From CAZHTF01 sp964535305 (GTDB lineage: Bacteria > Planctomycetota > Phycisphaerae > UBA1845 > Fen-1342), in NCBI GenBank assembly GCA_964535305.1, contig CAZHTF010000007.1, positions 1-64,000 of the forward strand: a DNA stretch of 64,000 nt, written 5' to 3'. The translations under genes and the position numbers were made by a program. The notes below the pieces were generated by a model. It saw nothing but the letters and a program-made list of their open reading frames with translations. It was not told the origin of the DNA and did not search any database. Shown here piece by piece: positions 6,958-15,857 of the stretch; within the stretch, counting starts at the first letter, position 1, and the number at the start of each line of letters is the position of its first letter.

Positions 6958-9039
6958 ATGAACTCGATTCAGAAGATTCGAAACATCGGCATCTCGGCCC
7001 ATATCGACTCCGGCAAGACCACGCTCAGCGAACGCATCCTGTTCTACAGCGGCCGCATCCACAAGATGGGCGAGGTCAAAGGCGAAGGCGCCACCATGGA
7101 CCACATGGAGCTGGAGAAGGAGCGCGGGATTACGATCACCTCCGCCGCCACCACGGTTGAATGGCTTGATCACCAGATCAACCTGATCGATACGCCGGGA
7201 CACGTCGATTTCACCATCGAGGTCGAGCGCTCGCTGCGCGTGCTGGATGGCGCGATCCTGGTGCTGTGCGGCGTCGGCGGGGTGCAGTCGCAGTCGCTGA
7301 CCGTCGATCGGCAGATGAAGCGTTATAACGTCCCGCGGATCGCGTTCATCAACAAGCTCGATCGCGTCGGGGCCGACCCGGCCCGCGTGATTCGCGAGAT
7401 CGAAGAGAAACTGAACCTGGTCGCCGTGCCGCTGCAGCTCACGATCGGAATCGAACAGGAGCTCAAAGGTCTGATCGACCTGGTGCGGATGCAGGCGGTG
7501 TACTTCGATGGCAGCAAGGGCGAGAACGTCCGCTACGACGCCATCCCGGCCGAAATGCAGGCCGAATCCGAAAAGGCGCGGCAGGGCATGCTCGATGCGC
7601 TCTCGCTCTACGATGATGAACTCATGGAGCGGCTGCTTGAGGGGCACCAGCCCAGCGTCGACGAGCTGAACGCCGTCATTCGCCGGCTGACGATCGCGCG
7701 CGAGATCGTGCCGGTGATGATGGGCACGGCCTTCAAGAACAAGGGCGTGCAGGTGCTGCTGGATGCGATCGTGCGCTACCTGCCCTCGCCGCTGGACCGC
7801 ATCTATTACGCGCGCGACAACGACAACGACGGCGCGGAGGTTGCGATCACGGCCGACCCGGATGCGCCGGTGATTGCGATGGCGTTCAAGCTGGTGGACG
7901 AGTCGTTCGGCCAGCTCACGTACACGCGCGTTTACCAGGGCACGCTGCGCAAGGCCGTGACGCTGATGAACACGCGCATGCGCCGCTCGCACCGCGTGGC
8001 CCGCATGGTGCGCATGCACGCGAACGACCGTGAAGACGTGAGCGAAGTCGGACCGGGCGATATCGTGGCCCTGATCGGCGTAGACTGCGCCTCGGGCGAC
8101 ACCTTCTGCGACGAATCCGTGAATTACTCGCTCGAGAGCATCTACGCGCCCGAGCCGGTCATCTCGCTGGCGATCCAGCCCAGCAAGTCCGCCGACCGCG
8201 ACAAGCTCTCGAAGGCCCTGGCCCGCTTCGTCCGCGAAGATCCGACTTTCCACGTCCGCACCGATCGCGAAAGCGGTGAGACGATCATCTCCGGGCTGGG
8301 CGAATTGCACCTGGAGATCTACGTCGAGCGCATCAAGCGCGAGTACAACTGCGTAGTCGAGGTCGGCGCGCCAAAGGTCAACTACCGCGAAGCACCCACA
8401 CGCGTCGCCGAGTTCAACTACAAGCACAAGAAGCAGACCGGCGGTTCCGGTCAGTATGGCCACGTCGTCGGAAAGCTCGTCCCGCTCCCGCCCGAAGAAG
8501 GCCAGGACTACGTTTTCGAGAACGCCGTCTTCGGCGGGCGCATCCCGACCGAGTTCATCCCGTCTTGCGACAAGGGCTTCGCCGCGGCGCGGCTCTCAGG
8601 TCCTTTGGCCGGCTACGAAGTGGTGCGCGTCAAGGTGATCCTGGAGGACGGCTCGTCACACGCGGTCGACTCGTCCGACATCGCGTTCCAGATCGCCGCG
8701 CGCGACGCGTTCAAAGAGGCCTATCTGAAGTCCGCCCCGGCGATTCTCGAGCCGATCATGAAGGTCGAGATCGAGGTGCCCACCGAGCACCAGGGCCCAG
8801 TCGTCGGCGACCTGACCTCCCGCCGCGGAATCATCATGGGTACCGACGCCAAGGGCGGCGTGACGATCATCATGGCGGAAGTTCCGCTGGCGAACATGTT
8901 CGGCTACTCGACCGAGCTGCGCTCAGCGACGCAGGGCCGCGGGACGTTCTCGATGGAATTCGCCAGCTACAAGCAGGCTCCGCGCGACGTGCAGGAAGAA
9001 GTCGTCGCCAAGGCCAAGAAGGCGGCGATGGCCAAGTAG
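6958..9039 (+). CDS. fusA: Elongation factor G (mitochondrial/spirochaete-planctomycete-like type)
   Basis: 693 residues, standard EF-G length. The GTPase drives ribosomal translocation (and recycling). The GTPase boxes are complete: G1 AHIDSGKTT (residues 14-22), switch I GITITSAATT, G3 DTPGHVDF, G4 NKLD. Later domains include GLGELHLEIYVERIKREYNC and HEAD-type GDLTSRRGIIMG. Ser in place of the usual Ala in G1, and the GEVKGEGATMDHMELEKERG segment, are closer to mitochondrial EFG1 and the spirochaete/planctomycete EF-Gs than to E. coli FusA. Start is the ATG at 6958, which aligns with family N-termini. No tuf or rps genes are adjacent, so the usual str operon is broken up here. Confidence 0.95.
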   Translation: MNSIQKIRNIGISAHIDSGKTTLSERILFYSGRIHKMGEVKGEGATMDHMELEKERGITITSAATTVEWLDHQINLIDTPGHVDFTIEVERSLRVLDGAILVLCGVGGVQSQSLTVDRQMKRYNVPRIAFINKLDRVGADPARVIREIEEKLNLVAVPLQLTIGIEQELKGLIDLVRMQAVYFDGSKGENVRYDAIPAEMQAESEKARQGMLDALSLYDDELMERLLEGHQPSVDELNAVIRRLTIAREIVPVMMGTAFKNKGVQVLLDAIVRYLPSPLDRIYYARDNDNDGAEVAITADPDAPVIAMAFKLVDESFGQLTYTRVYQGTLRKAVTLMNTRMRRSHRVARMVRMHANDREDVSEVGPGDIVALIGVDCASGDTFCDESVNYSLESIYAPEPVISLAIQPSKSADRDKLSKALARFVREDPTFHVRTDRESGETIISGLGELHLEIYVERIKREYNCVVEVGAPKVNYREAPTRVAEFNYKHKKQTGGSGQYGHVVGKLVPLPPEEGQDYVFENAVFGGRIPTEFIPSCDKGFAAARLSGPLAGYEVVRVKVILEDGSSHAVDSSDIAFQIAARDAFKEAYLKSAPAILEPIMKVEIEVPTEHQGPVVGDLTSRRGIIMGTDAKGGVTIIMAEVPLANMFGYSTELRSATQGRGTFSMEFASYKQAPRDVQEEVVAKAKKAAMAK

Positions 9040-9082
9040 CCGCCGCCACGGCAGCCTGGGGTGGAATCGCCGCCGCGAAAAC

Positions 9083-9829
9083 TCAGTCTCGCCGATCGGG
9101 ATGATGCTCGGCGTACCAGCGCACCTGGCGCGCCAGGCCGATCAGAATGTCGGCTTCGTTGACGGTTAGATCGATGCGCCCCAGCATGTGCCGCAGCGCG
9201 TAGCGCAGATGATCCGGATTTTGCCCAAAGAAGAATCCCACGCGGTCTAACGCGTCAAACAGCTTCGCAAACATCACTTGCTTACGCGAATCATCCGCGA
9301 GCTGCGCCTGCCCGGCCGTCAGATTCAGCGGCCGTGAGTTGCCCGCCGCCAGGTGCAGCTCGTAGCACACAATCGTGGCGGCGGCGGCGAGATTGAGAAT
9401 CGGGTAGGCCGCGGTGGCGGGAATCGTGACGATGCGGTCCGCGTGCAGTAATTCAGTCGTCAGCAGGCCGTGGTCTTCTGGCCCCAGCAGAAACGCCGCC
9501 CGCACATCAGCGCTCGCCTGGGCCAGCTCGCGCGCCGCCTCGTTCGGCGAGACGCACGCCTGATCGCGATAGAAGCCGCCCTTACCGCTGAGGGCGTAGA
9601 CGCGCGTGCAGTCGGACAGGGCCGTCGGGATATCCGGAACAACGCGGGTCGCGGCGAGCACGTCTTTGCCATGCGCGGCGAATCCCTGGGCCTGGTCATC
9701 ATGCGGGTCGCATTGCGGGTCGACCAGCAGCAGTTGCCGCACACCGAAATTCGCCATGGCGCGGCAGGTGGCCCCGATGTTTCCGGAGCGGCGTGTGCGG
9801 ACCAGCACGATCTTGGTGCGTTCGAGCAT
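9083..9829 (-). CDS. SpoU/TrmH-family RNA 2'-O-methyltransferase (TrmJ-like)
   Basis: 248 residues from the ATG at 9829. The order of motifs is that of the SPOUT knot methyltransferases: IVLVRTRRSGNIGATCRAMA (motif 1, substrate-binding Arg and Asn), VDPQCDPHDDQA, FLLGPEDHGL (motif 2) and ATAAYPILNLAAAATIVCYE (motif 3, the knotted SAM site, where Ser is usual after IP and YPILN replaces YPSLN). Best fit is TrmJ, which methylates tRNA position 32, but the exact target cannot be read from sequence. Transcribed divergently from comM; TAGAAT sits 8 bases before the ATG, predicting a near-leaderless mRNA. Converges with fusA, 43 bases apart. Confidence 0.85.
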   Translation of the reverse strand: MLERTKIVLVRTRRSGNIGATCRAMANFGVRQLLLVDPQCDPHDDQAQGFAAHGKDVLAATRVVPDIPTALSDCTRVYALSGKGGFYRDQACVSPNEAARELAQASADVRAAFLLGPEDHGLLTTELLHADRIVTIPATAAYPILNLAAAATIVCYELHLAAGNSRPLNLTAGQAQLADDSRKQVMFAKLFDALDRVGFFFGQNPDHLRYALRHMLGRIDLTVNEADILIGLARQVRWYAEHHPDRRD

Positions 9830-9837
9830 CGCAGGCG

Positions 9838-9843
9838 ATTCTA
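9838..9843 (-). promoter_or_regulatory. Candidate -10 element next to the methyltransferase start codon
   Basis: Minus-strand TAGAAT, 8 bases before the ATG at 9829. No clear -35. The predicted transcription start lies at the start codon. Confidence 0.35.
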
Positions 9844-9888
9844 TGGGCTGGTACGGCGCGCGTGCGTGGCGGTCCCGAACGCGGTCCG

Positions 9889-9894
9889 TACAAT
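9889..9894 (+). promoter_or_regulatory. Candidate -10 element for a leaderless comM mRNA
   Basis: TACAAT is followed by exactly 6 bases (GCCGGC) and then the ATG at 9901, so the first transcribed base would be the A of ATG or very near it. The -35 region is weak. There is no Shine-Dalgarno in front of comM. Confidence 0.4.
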
Positions 9895-9900
9895 GCCGGC

Positions 9901-11430
9901 ATGCTGGCACGCGTCTTTGGCATCGCGATACAGGGCATCGACGCGCGCCTATGTGAGATCGAGGTCGACGTCACCGGGCGCGGCTTCGGATTTCCGACCC
10001 TGGTTGGCCTGCCGGATTCGGCCGTCAAAGAGAGCCTGGATCGCATCCGCAGCGCGCTGGTGAACTCGGGCTACGCGCCGCCGCGCACCCGCACGACCGT
10101 CAACCTCGCGCCGGCAGATGTGAAAAAGGAAGGGCCGGCGTTTGACCTGCCGATCGCGCTGGGCATGCTGCTGGCCGACGATCAGATCCGCAGCGAAGTC
10201 GTGGCGGATTACCTGATCGCCGGCGAGCTGGCGCTCGATGGCCGCGTGCGGCCGATTCGCGGTGCACTCTCGATCGCGCTGCTGGCCCGTGGCCTCGGCA
10301 AGCGCGGCGTGATCGTGCCGCGCGAGAACGCTCAGGAAGCCGCGGTCGTCGAAGATGTTGAAGTGCTGGGTATCGCGGCGCTCAGCGAAGCCGCCGGGTT
10401 CCTGGTGGGCGAGTTGCCGCTCGAGCCGACCAGCGTCGATGTGGCAGCGGTCTTTGACACGGCCAGCCGCTACGACGTGGATTTCAGCGATGTGCGCGGG
10501 CAGGAGCACGTGAAACGGGCGCTGCTGGTGGCGGCGGCCGGGCGGCACAACGTGCTGATGATCGGTCCGCCGGGCACGGGCAAGACAATGCTGGCCAAGC
10601 GGCTGCCGACGGTGCTGCCGCTGTTGTCGCTGGTCGAATCGCTCGAGACCACGCGGATCTATTCGGCCTCGGGGCAGTTGCACAATGGCGAGAGCCTGGT
10701 GGCGAAGCGTCCGGTGCGCCAGCCGCATCACTCGGTCAGCACGCCGGCGCTGGTCGGCGGCGGCAGCGTGCCGACTGCGGGCGAGGTCTCGCTGGCGCAC
10801 CACGGGGTGCTGTTTCTCGACGAGTTTCCCGAATTCAATCGCAGCGTGCTGGAATCGCTGCGGCAGGTGATCGAGGACGGGACCGTCACGATCGCCCGGG
10901 CGCACAGCGCCGTGCAGTTCCCCGCGGATTTTCTGCTGGTCGCCGCGATGAACCCGTGCCCGTGCGGCTACTTTGGCGACCCACGCAAGCCGTGCAAATG
11001 CTCCGCGCCGCAGATCGACCGCTACCTGGCGCGCGTCTCGGGGCCGCTGCTCGAGCGGATCGACATTCACATTGAGGTGCCGGCCGTGCCGATCGCCGCG
11101 CTGCGCGATCAAAAACCCGGCACCGACAGCGCCAGCATGCGGGCCCAGGCGCTTCAGGCCCATCGCGTGCAGCGCGAGCGCTTCGGCGCGCAGTCGACCA
11201 CCTCGAACGGGCGAATGAACACGCGCGCCCTGCGGCGCTACGCCGCGATAGACGCGGAGGGCGAGCGCATGCTGCGGCAGGCGGTCAGCGAACTGGGCCT
11301 TAGCGCGCGTGCGCACGATAAGGTGCTGCGTGTGGCGCGCACCATCGCCGACCTGGCCGGATCCGAAGCGATTCAGGCGGCACATCTGGGCGAAGCGATT
11401 CAGTATCGTCGGCTGGATCGCAGTCTGTAG
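9901..11430 (+). CDS. comM: YifB/ComM-family Mg-chelatase-like AAA+ ATPase
   Basis: 509 residues, the family length. An N-terminal Lon-protease-like fold (LARVFGIAIQGIDARLCEIE, GLPDSAVKESLDRIRSAL, NLAPADVKKEGPAFDLPIAL) precedes a AAA+ core: Walker A GPPGTGKT at 222-229, Walker B VLFLDEF near 303, sensor AAMNPCPCGYFGD with the family Cys cluster CPCG...CKC. The C-terminal Mg_chelatase_C domain follows. Known role of the family: a hexameric helicase that promotes branch migration during natural transformation. The start ATG follows TACAAT by 6 bases, so a leaderless mRNA is predicted. Divergent from the RNA methyltransferase gene. Confidence 0.95.
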   Translation: MLARVFGIAIQGIDARLCEIEVDVTGRGFGFPTLVGLPDSAVKESLDRIRSALVNSGYAPPRTRTTVNLAPADVKKEGPAFDLPIALGMLLADDQIRSEVVADYLIAGELALDGRVRPIRGALSIALLARGLGKRGVIVPRENAQEAAVVEDVEVLGIAALSEAAGFLVGELPLEPTSVDVAAVFDTASRYDVDFSDVRGQEHVKRALLVAAAGRHNVLMIGPPGTGKTMLAKRLPTVLPLLSLVESLETTRIYSASGQLHNGESLVAKRPVRQPHHSVSTPALVGGGSVPTAGEVSLAHHGVLFLDEFPEFNRSVLESLRQVIEDGTVTIARAHSAVQFPADFLLVAAMNPCPCGYFGDPRKPCKCSAPQIDRYLARVSGPLLERIDIHIEVPAVPIAALRDQKPGTDSASMRAQALQAHRVQRERFGAQSTTSNGRMNTRALRRYAAIDAEGERMLRQAVSELGLSARAHDKVLRVARTIADLAGSEAIQAAHLGEAIQYRRLDRSL

Positions 11431-11481
11431 TTCGTGGGAGAAAGCGCCGCGCGGCTCGCTTTGGATCGGTACGCATCGCGA

Positions 11482-11518
11482 GAAAAAAGCGGAGGCCGCA
11501 CCCGAGGATGCGACCTCC
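11482..11518 (-). terminator. Rho-independent terminator of the PEP-CTERM gene
   Basis: GGAGGCCGCA (11491-11500) pairs with TGCGACCTCC (11509-11518) with one mismatch around an 8-base loop. Read on the minus strand the hairpin is followed at once by GCTTTTTTCTC. It lies about 40 bases past the stop of the 11558-12238 gene. Confidence 0.8.
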
Positions 11519-11557
11519 GAGACTGTCTACGGATACTGCTTGCGACTTGCGTTGCGA

Positions 11558-12238
11558 CTAGCGACGACGAATCAGACCCAGCGCGCCCAGCGCCAGCAGG
11601 CTCAGCGTGGCGGGCTCGGGAATCGCGGTGTACGCGACGCTATCGATGCCAATGTAGTCCGAGTTGTTGCCCAGCGGGCCGCCATCCTCGACGAAGTAGC
11701 GGAACGCGAAACGACCCGAGGTCGGGCCGCCCAGGCCACTCAGCGTGACGCTGTACTGCGTCCACACGTTCGGATAGTTGGTGGCGACGTAGGTCGGGTT
11801 GATGTCAAGCAGCAGCGTGCCGAAGTCGCCGACATCGGTGGGCAGCGTGCCCACGTTGGTGCTGCTGCCGTTGCCGCTCAGGCGAAGCTGCAGGCGATCC
11901 GGGAACGCGCGGTTCGTCACGGTGCGCGTGTAGAACGAGAACGTGTCGCCGTTGTTCAGCGTGACGTTCGGCAGGATCAGCCAGTTGCTGATCGTGTTGG
12001 CGCCCGTGGTGCTCTGGAAATTCACGCCGATGTACGAGTTCGCCGCACCAGCGTGCGCGGGGAACACGTTCGGGTTGCCCTGGAACCAGCTACCGGATCC
12101 GATCGGGTTGCTGTTGTTATCGACAAACCAATCGGTGAGCGAGCCAAGGTTGTCGAAGCCCTCTGTAAAGCTCTGCGCCTGGGCGGCGAGGGGCAGCGCG
12201 AGCGCGCAGAGCCCCGCAATCAAGAACCGTCGCATCAT
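11558..12238 (-). CDS. PEP-CTERM-sorted secreted protein (choice-of-anchor J-like)
   Basis: 226 residues from the ATG at 12238, which has GGAGGAG a few bases upstream; an ATG one codon later is equally possible. A signal peptide (FLIAGLCALALPLAAQAQ) leads into a beta-sandwich reading SFTEGFDNLGSLTDWFVDNN and SWFQGNPNVFPAHAGAANSY, the pattern of choice-of-anchor J / cleaved-adhesin domains. The C-terminus is a classic PEP-CTERM tail: IPEPATLSLLALGALGL then RRR. Such tails are processed by an exosortase and target proteins to the envelope; no exosortase gene is in the window. Single gene with its own terminator. Confidence 0.9.
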   Translation of the reverse strand: MMRRFLIAGLCALALPLAAQAQSFTEGFDNLGSLTDWFVDNNSNPIGSGSWFQGNPNVFPAHAGAANSYIGVNFQSTTGANTISNWLILPNVTLNNGDTFSFYTRTVTNRAFPDRLQLRLSGNGSSTNVGTLPTDVGDFGTLLLDINPTYVATNYPNVWTQYSVTLSGLGGPTSGRFAFRYFVEDGGPLGNNSDYIGIDSVAYTAIPEPATLSLLALGALGLIRRR

Positions 12239-12411
12239 TGAGCACTCCTCCTCCTGCGTTGACCACACAACGATTCGGGAGCGCGAGCGCCAACCGCTTC
12301 TCGTTGTGAGAGGCTGAAATGAACTCGACGCCCCGTGCGCCGCCTCCTCTGCCTCTAACAACCGATCGTAAGCGTTCACGCTCGGCATTGTCAATGCCTC
12401 TTCACGGGCCG

Positions 12412-12759
12412 CTAACGGTGCGGGCAGCGCGGCACATTCAGGCAAGTCTCTGGCAGCACAAGGCGCTCAACCGGCACTCCGCCGACCAGGTGCGATTCGA
12501 CGATCTCCGCCACGTCCGATACGGTTACAAAGCCGTACCAAACGGCATCCGGATACACGACGACCGTGACGCCGTGCTCGCATTGATCCAGACAGCCGGC
12601 CTGGTTCGTCCGCATTCTCACGCCCAGGCCTCGTTTCTTAAGCTCAGCCTTGAACGCCTCGCGCACGTCGTTTCCGCCGCGCGCGGCGCAGCAGCCGCGT
12701 GGGTGTCCCGGCTCGCGCTGGTTGTTGCAGACGAAGATGTGCCGCTCGAATCTGGCCAT
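12412..12759 (-). CDS. Thioredoxin-like [2Fe-2S] ferredoxin
   Basis: 115 residues. HIFVCNNQRE then GCCAARGG, and later TNQAGCLDQCEHGVTVVVYP, give the four-cysteine pattern of the thioredoxin-fold [2Fe-2S] ferredoxins (related to the NuoE C-terminal domain): first Cys in VCN, second in GCC, the last two in CLDQC. The start ATG at 12759 has GAGAGGGA upstream. Probably a soluble electron carrier; the partner enzyme is unknown and the neighbours (PEP-CTERM protein, ispE) give no hint, although IspG/IspH in the same isoprenoid pathway as IspE are iron-sulphur enzymes. Confidence 0.85.
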   Translation of the reverse strand: MARFERHIFVCNNQREPGHPRGCCAARGGNDVREAFKAELKKRGLGVRMRTNQAGCLDQCEHGVTVVVYPDAVWYGFVTVSDVAEIVESHLVGGVPVERLVLPETCLNVPRCPHR

Positions 12760-12914
12760 CGCAGGGTCCCTCTCAGGTCCACTGCCGCGTCGCAGAAACT
12801 CGTGAACGCATTTGCGTGCAGCAGCCCGCTCCAGCTTGCAGCCTAACGCGCTTTGGTTAGTCTGCGACGGATGCCGCCGGTGAATTTCGCGGCGTAACTA
12901 GAAGGGCAACGCCG

Positions 12915-13799
12915 ATGTCGAGCCTGACACGCGAATCTCCGGCCAAACTGAACCTGACGCTGCGCGTGATGCACAAACGCAGCGACGGATATCACGACAT
13001 CGAATCGCTGGTGACGCGGATCGATCTGTGCGACACGATCAGCGTAACCCCGCTCGACCATGAGCAGCTCACGCTCGAGTGCGACCAGCCGCAGATCCCG
13101 ACCGATGAGCGAAACCTCGCGCTGCGCGCGGCGCGGCTGCTGGCGGAGCAGCACAAGGTCCGCCGCGGGGCGCACATCAAGCTGCACAAGCAGATTCCGA
13201 TGGGTGCGGGCCTGGGCGGGGGCAGTTCGAACGCCGCAACGACGTTGCTGCTGCTGAACGATTTGTGGCAACTGGGGCTGAACGGCTCGGCCTTGGAGCG
13301 GATCGGCGCGCAGCTGGGCGCGGATGTTCCGCTGTTTTTCCACACGCCGCTGGCCGTGCTGCTGGAGCGTGGCGAGCGCGTCCGCGATCTGCCGTTTCGA
13401 TTGAATGCCTGGTGCGTGCTGGTGCTGCCGCGTGTGCACTGCGATACGCCGGCGGTGTACGCCAAGTGGGACGAGCTGAACGAGCATCCGGCCCGCGCGC
13501 GGCTGGATGGGCTATTGGACATGATACAGGCCGCGGCGCGCGGCGGCAGCACGCAGACCGACGTGATCGAGCCGATCATGCGGCTGCTGTTCAATGATCT
13601 GGAGCTTGCGGCGTGCACGCTGCATCCGGAACTGACCGACGTGGTGCAAGGAGTGCAGCGCGTCGCCCGCCGCGCGCTGCGCATGACGGGCTCTGGGTCG
13701 GCGTGGTTCCGGCTTTATCAGAATGAGGCCGATGCCCGCAAGCTCGCGGGTCAGTGCGACAAGACGCTGGATGTGCGCGTGGTCCGCGTGGGCGGGTGA
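12915..13799 (+). CDS. ispE: 4-diphosphocytidyl-2-C-methyl-D-erythritol kinase IspE
   Basis: 294 residues, normal for IspE. GHMP kinase that phosphorylates CDP-methylerythritol in the non-mevalonate isoprenoid pathway, using ATP in the cytosol. Visible motifs: SPAKLNLTLRVMHKRSDGYH at the N-terminus (substrate-binding Lys and the RxDGYH signature), the GHMP ATP loop PMGAGLGGGSSNAATTLL near residue 100, and the C-terminal MTGSGSAWF loop. Start ATG at 12915 preceded by AGAAGGG. The following small gene starts 6 bases after the stop in the same frame, so the two are translationally coupled or at least co-transcribed. Confidence 0.97.
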   Translation: MSSLTRESPAKLNLTLRVMHKRSDGYHDIESLVTRIDLCDTISVTPLDHEQLTLECDQPQIPTDERNLALRAARLLAEQHKVRRGAHIKLHKQIPMGAGLGGGSSNAATTLLLLNDLWQLGLNGSALERIGAQLGADVPLFFHTPLAVLLERGERVRDLPFRLNAWCVLVLPRVHCDTPAVYAKWDELNEHPARARLDGLLDMIQAAARGGSTQTDVIEPIMRLLFNDLELAACTLHPELTDVVQGVQRVARRALRMTGSGSAWFRLYQNEADARKLAGQCDKTLDVRVVRVGG

Positions 13800-13805
13800 G
13801 CCGGC

Positions 13806-14201
13806 TTGAACGAAGCAATCACACCTGAATCACAGCGCGTCGTGCTGGCGTTTGTCTCGGATCTGATCTTCGCGTCGAAGATCACGGGCGTCGCCGGACA
13901 CGTCGGCGTGCCGGTGCGTGTCGTGCGGGATGCGTTGGATCCGGCAGCATCAAAGCTCGCCGAAGTTACGGGCATCGCTAGCGGCGCGATCATCGATTTG
14001 AGTCTGACTCGAGCGGACCCGCTGGCGCTGATTGGTGAACTGAAGGCACTGCGGCCCGGGTTGCCCATCGTGGCGTTTGTGCCGCACGTTCAGGCGGAGT
14101 TGGCGCGGGCCGCGACCGCCGCGGGTGCAGATCGCGTCCTGTCGCGTTCGAAATTTGTCGAGCAGCTTGGGCAGATTCTGCAGCAACTGTGCAGCGCGTA
14201 G
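13806..14201 (+). CDS. Receiver-like small protein (pseudo-receiver)
   Basis: 131 residues. Alternating hydrophobic strands and helices (VVLAFVSDLIFASKI, PVRVVRDA, GAIIDLSLTR, LPIVAFVPHV, AAGADRVLSRSKFVEQL) follow the response-regulator receiver fold. The Asp in AIIDLSL occupies the phospho-acceptor strand, but the paired acidic residues near the N-terminus and the conserved Lys are not in the usual places, so it may not be phosphorylated. No output domain. Start is a TTG at 13806, three codons after the in-frame ispE stop; no better start exists before a GTG at codon 12. Partner unknown. Confidence 0.6.
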   Translation: MNEAITPESQRVVLAFVSDLIFASKITGVAGHVGVPVRVVRDALDPAASKLAEVTGIASGAIIDLSLTRADPLALIGELKALRPGLPIVAFVPHVQAELARAATAAGADRVLSRSKFVEQLGQILQQLCSA

Positions 14202-14245
14202 AAGCGCGGGCAGGCCTCCGGCGGCTGGCGCGCGGTGTTTGGATT

Positions 14246-15682
14246 TTACGTGTAGTGCTCGTGCGCCATTCCGCCGCCGCTGGGCATCACGGCGCGACCC
14301 TGCAGGATCGGCAGGTCGTACGCGGCCGGATTTGATCTGCGGATGTGGCGCTTTGCGGCATCCGCCGGCTGGGCGGCGATGTGCCGCTCGAACTCGGCAC
14401 GGAATTTCTGCACCAGCGTGCGCACCGGCCAGGCCGCACCATCTGGCAGGCCGCAAATGCTCATGCCGGGCATCATGCCCATGTTCTGCGTAACCTCGAC
14501 TAGCAGATCCAGGTCGTAGCTGCGGCCGGCGTCGGCCCGCAGCCGCCGCGCGACCTTGTACATCCAGCCGGTGCCCTCGCGGCACTGCGTGCATTGCCCG
14601 CAGGATTCATGCGCGTAGAAGCGCGTCACGTTGGTGAGCACGTCGCGGATGTCGGTGTCTTCGTTGATGACCACCAGCGCGGCGGTGCCCAGCCCGAGCA
14701 GGTCGTACTTGCGGACGTCGTCGAAGTCGAGCTTGCAATCCAGCTCGTCAAAATCGGATTTCAGGTCGATGGTGCCGGCGGGGTTCCGGGGAAACAGATC
14801 GCCGCGCAGGAAGCCCATCGAGAGCCCGCCGGGACAGACCGCCTTAACGCGTTTGCCGCCGCGCATGCCCTGGGCGAAGTCTTCCCCATAGATCATTTCG
14901 CGGACGCTGACGCCCAGCGGGGCCTCGTAGCAGCCAGGGCGGTTCACCGGTCCGCTGACGCAGAACATCTTGGTGCCGTGCGAGCCGGGCGGGCCGAGCG
15001 AGAGCCACCAGTCGACGCCGCGCGTCAGGATGTGCGGCAGGCAGGCGAGCGTCTCGACATTGTTGACCACGGTCGGTTTGCGGAAGACGCCTTCGATCGC
15101 TGGGAACGGCGGCTTGATCCGCGGCCAGCCGCGCTTGCCTTCGAGGCTTTCGATCAGCCCGGTTTCTTCGCCGCAGACGTACGCGCCCGCCCCGCGATGA
15201 ATGTAACACTCCAGATCGTAGCCGCTACCGAGAATATTTTTTCCGAAATAGCCGGCGGCGTAGGCCTCGTCGAGCGCCTTCTGCAGCACGTGGAACTGCT
15301 CGGTGTATTCGCCGCGCATGTAGATGTACGCGACGGTGGTGCGCGTGGCGTAGCCGGCGATCAGGACGCCCTCGAGCAGCATGTGCGGGTCCGCTTCGAT
15401 CGTGATGCGGTTGCAGAAGGTGGGCGGCTCGGACTCGTCGGCGTTCACACACAGGTACGTGACGGTGCGATCCTTGGGCAGGAAGCTCCACTTTACACCG
15501 GCGGGGAAGCCGGCCCCGCCGCGGCCGCGCAGGTTGGCCTTCTTGACCAGCTCGACCAGCTCGTCGGGCTTCATCTTGAGCGCGAGCGCGGCGCCTTCGT
15601 AGCCGCCGGATTTTTTGTAGACCTGCAGCGACGCGCTGTTGGGCACGCCGACGTTTCGCATCAGGATCTTTTCGAACGGCAT
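14246..15682 (-). CDS. nuoF: NADH-quinone oxidoreductase subunit NuoF (NADH/FMN subunit)
   Basis: 478 residues. Site of NADH oxidation in complex I, carrying FMN and 4Fe-4S cluster N3. The FMN/NADH glycine loop LRGRGGAGFPAG is at 51-62; VNADESEPPTFCNR and GAGAYVCGEETGLIESLEG follow. The N3 ligands are SCGQCTQCREG near 360 and the Cys of MSICGLPDGA near 405. About 40 residues beyond the normal end (NPAAYDLPILQGRAVM...) form a non-conserved tail. It lies 175 bases downstream of nuoE on the minus strand, 12 kb from and opposite in direction to nuoG-N. Confidence 0.97.
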   Translation of the reverse strand: MPFEKILMRNVGVPNSASLQVYKKSGGYEGAALALKMKPDELVELVKKANLRGRGGAGFPAGVKWSFLPKDRTVTYLCVNADESEPPTFCNRITIEADPHMLLEGVLIAGYATRTTVAYIYMRGEYTEQFHVLQKALDEAYAAGYFGKNILGSGYDLECYIHRGAGAYVCGEETGLIESLEGKRGWPRIKPPFPAIEGVFRKPTVVNNVETLACLPHILTRGVDWWLSLGPPGSHGTKMFCVSGPVNRPGCYEAPLGVSVREMIYGEDFAQGMRGGKRVKAVCPGGLSMGFLRGDLFPRNPAGTIDLKSDFDELDCKLDFDDVRKYDLLGLGTAALVVINEDTDIRDVLTNVTRFYAHESCGQCTQCREGTGWMYKVARRLRADAGRSYDLDLLVEVTQNMGMMPGMSICGLPDGAAWPVRTLVQKFRAEFERHIAAQPADAAKRHIRRSNPAAYDLPILQGRAVMPSGGGMAHEHYT

Positions 15683-15764
15683 ATCGATCGCCTCGCTGCC
15701 CGGTGTTACATTCCCGCAGGTCTACATTTTCAGGTCGAGAGAAAACACCTCGCGCCGCAACGGG

Positions 15765-15851
15765 TTAACGCACCGCGAAATGCACGGCGCGCTTCACCAC
15801 AACTTCCGCATGCGTCTCGCCCAGCGCCGATTTCGCCGCAACCTTGAGCAT
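15765..15851 (-). CDS. Possible 28-residue small ORF between nuoE and nuoF
   Basis: In the 175-base nuoE-nuoF gap an ATG at 15851, 6 bases after the nuoE stop, opens 28 codons (MLKVAAKSALGETHAEVV... to TAA at 15765). No family is recognised and no strong ribosome-binding site is visible; translation by coupling to nuoE is conceivable. It may equally be non-coding. Confidence 0.2.
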   Translation of the reverse strand: MLKVAAKSALGETHAEVVVKRAVHFAVR

Positions 15852-15857
15852 CAACGA

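Noticed and set aside
6850..8463. 537-codon minus-strand open frame inside fusA
   Set aside because: It is the antisense of a clear EF-G; composition is Val/Ala/His/Arg with no motif. High GC content keeps antisense frames open.
9949..11385. 478-codon minus-strand frame inside comM
   Set aside because: Shadow of ComM; no recognisable protein features.
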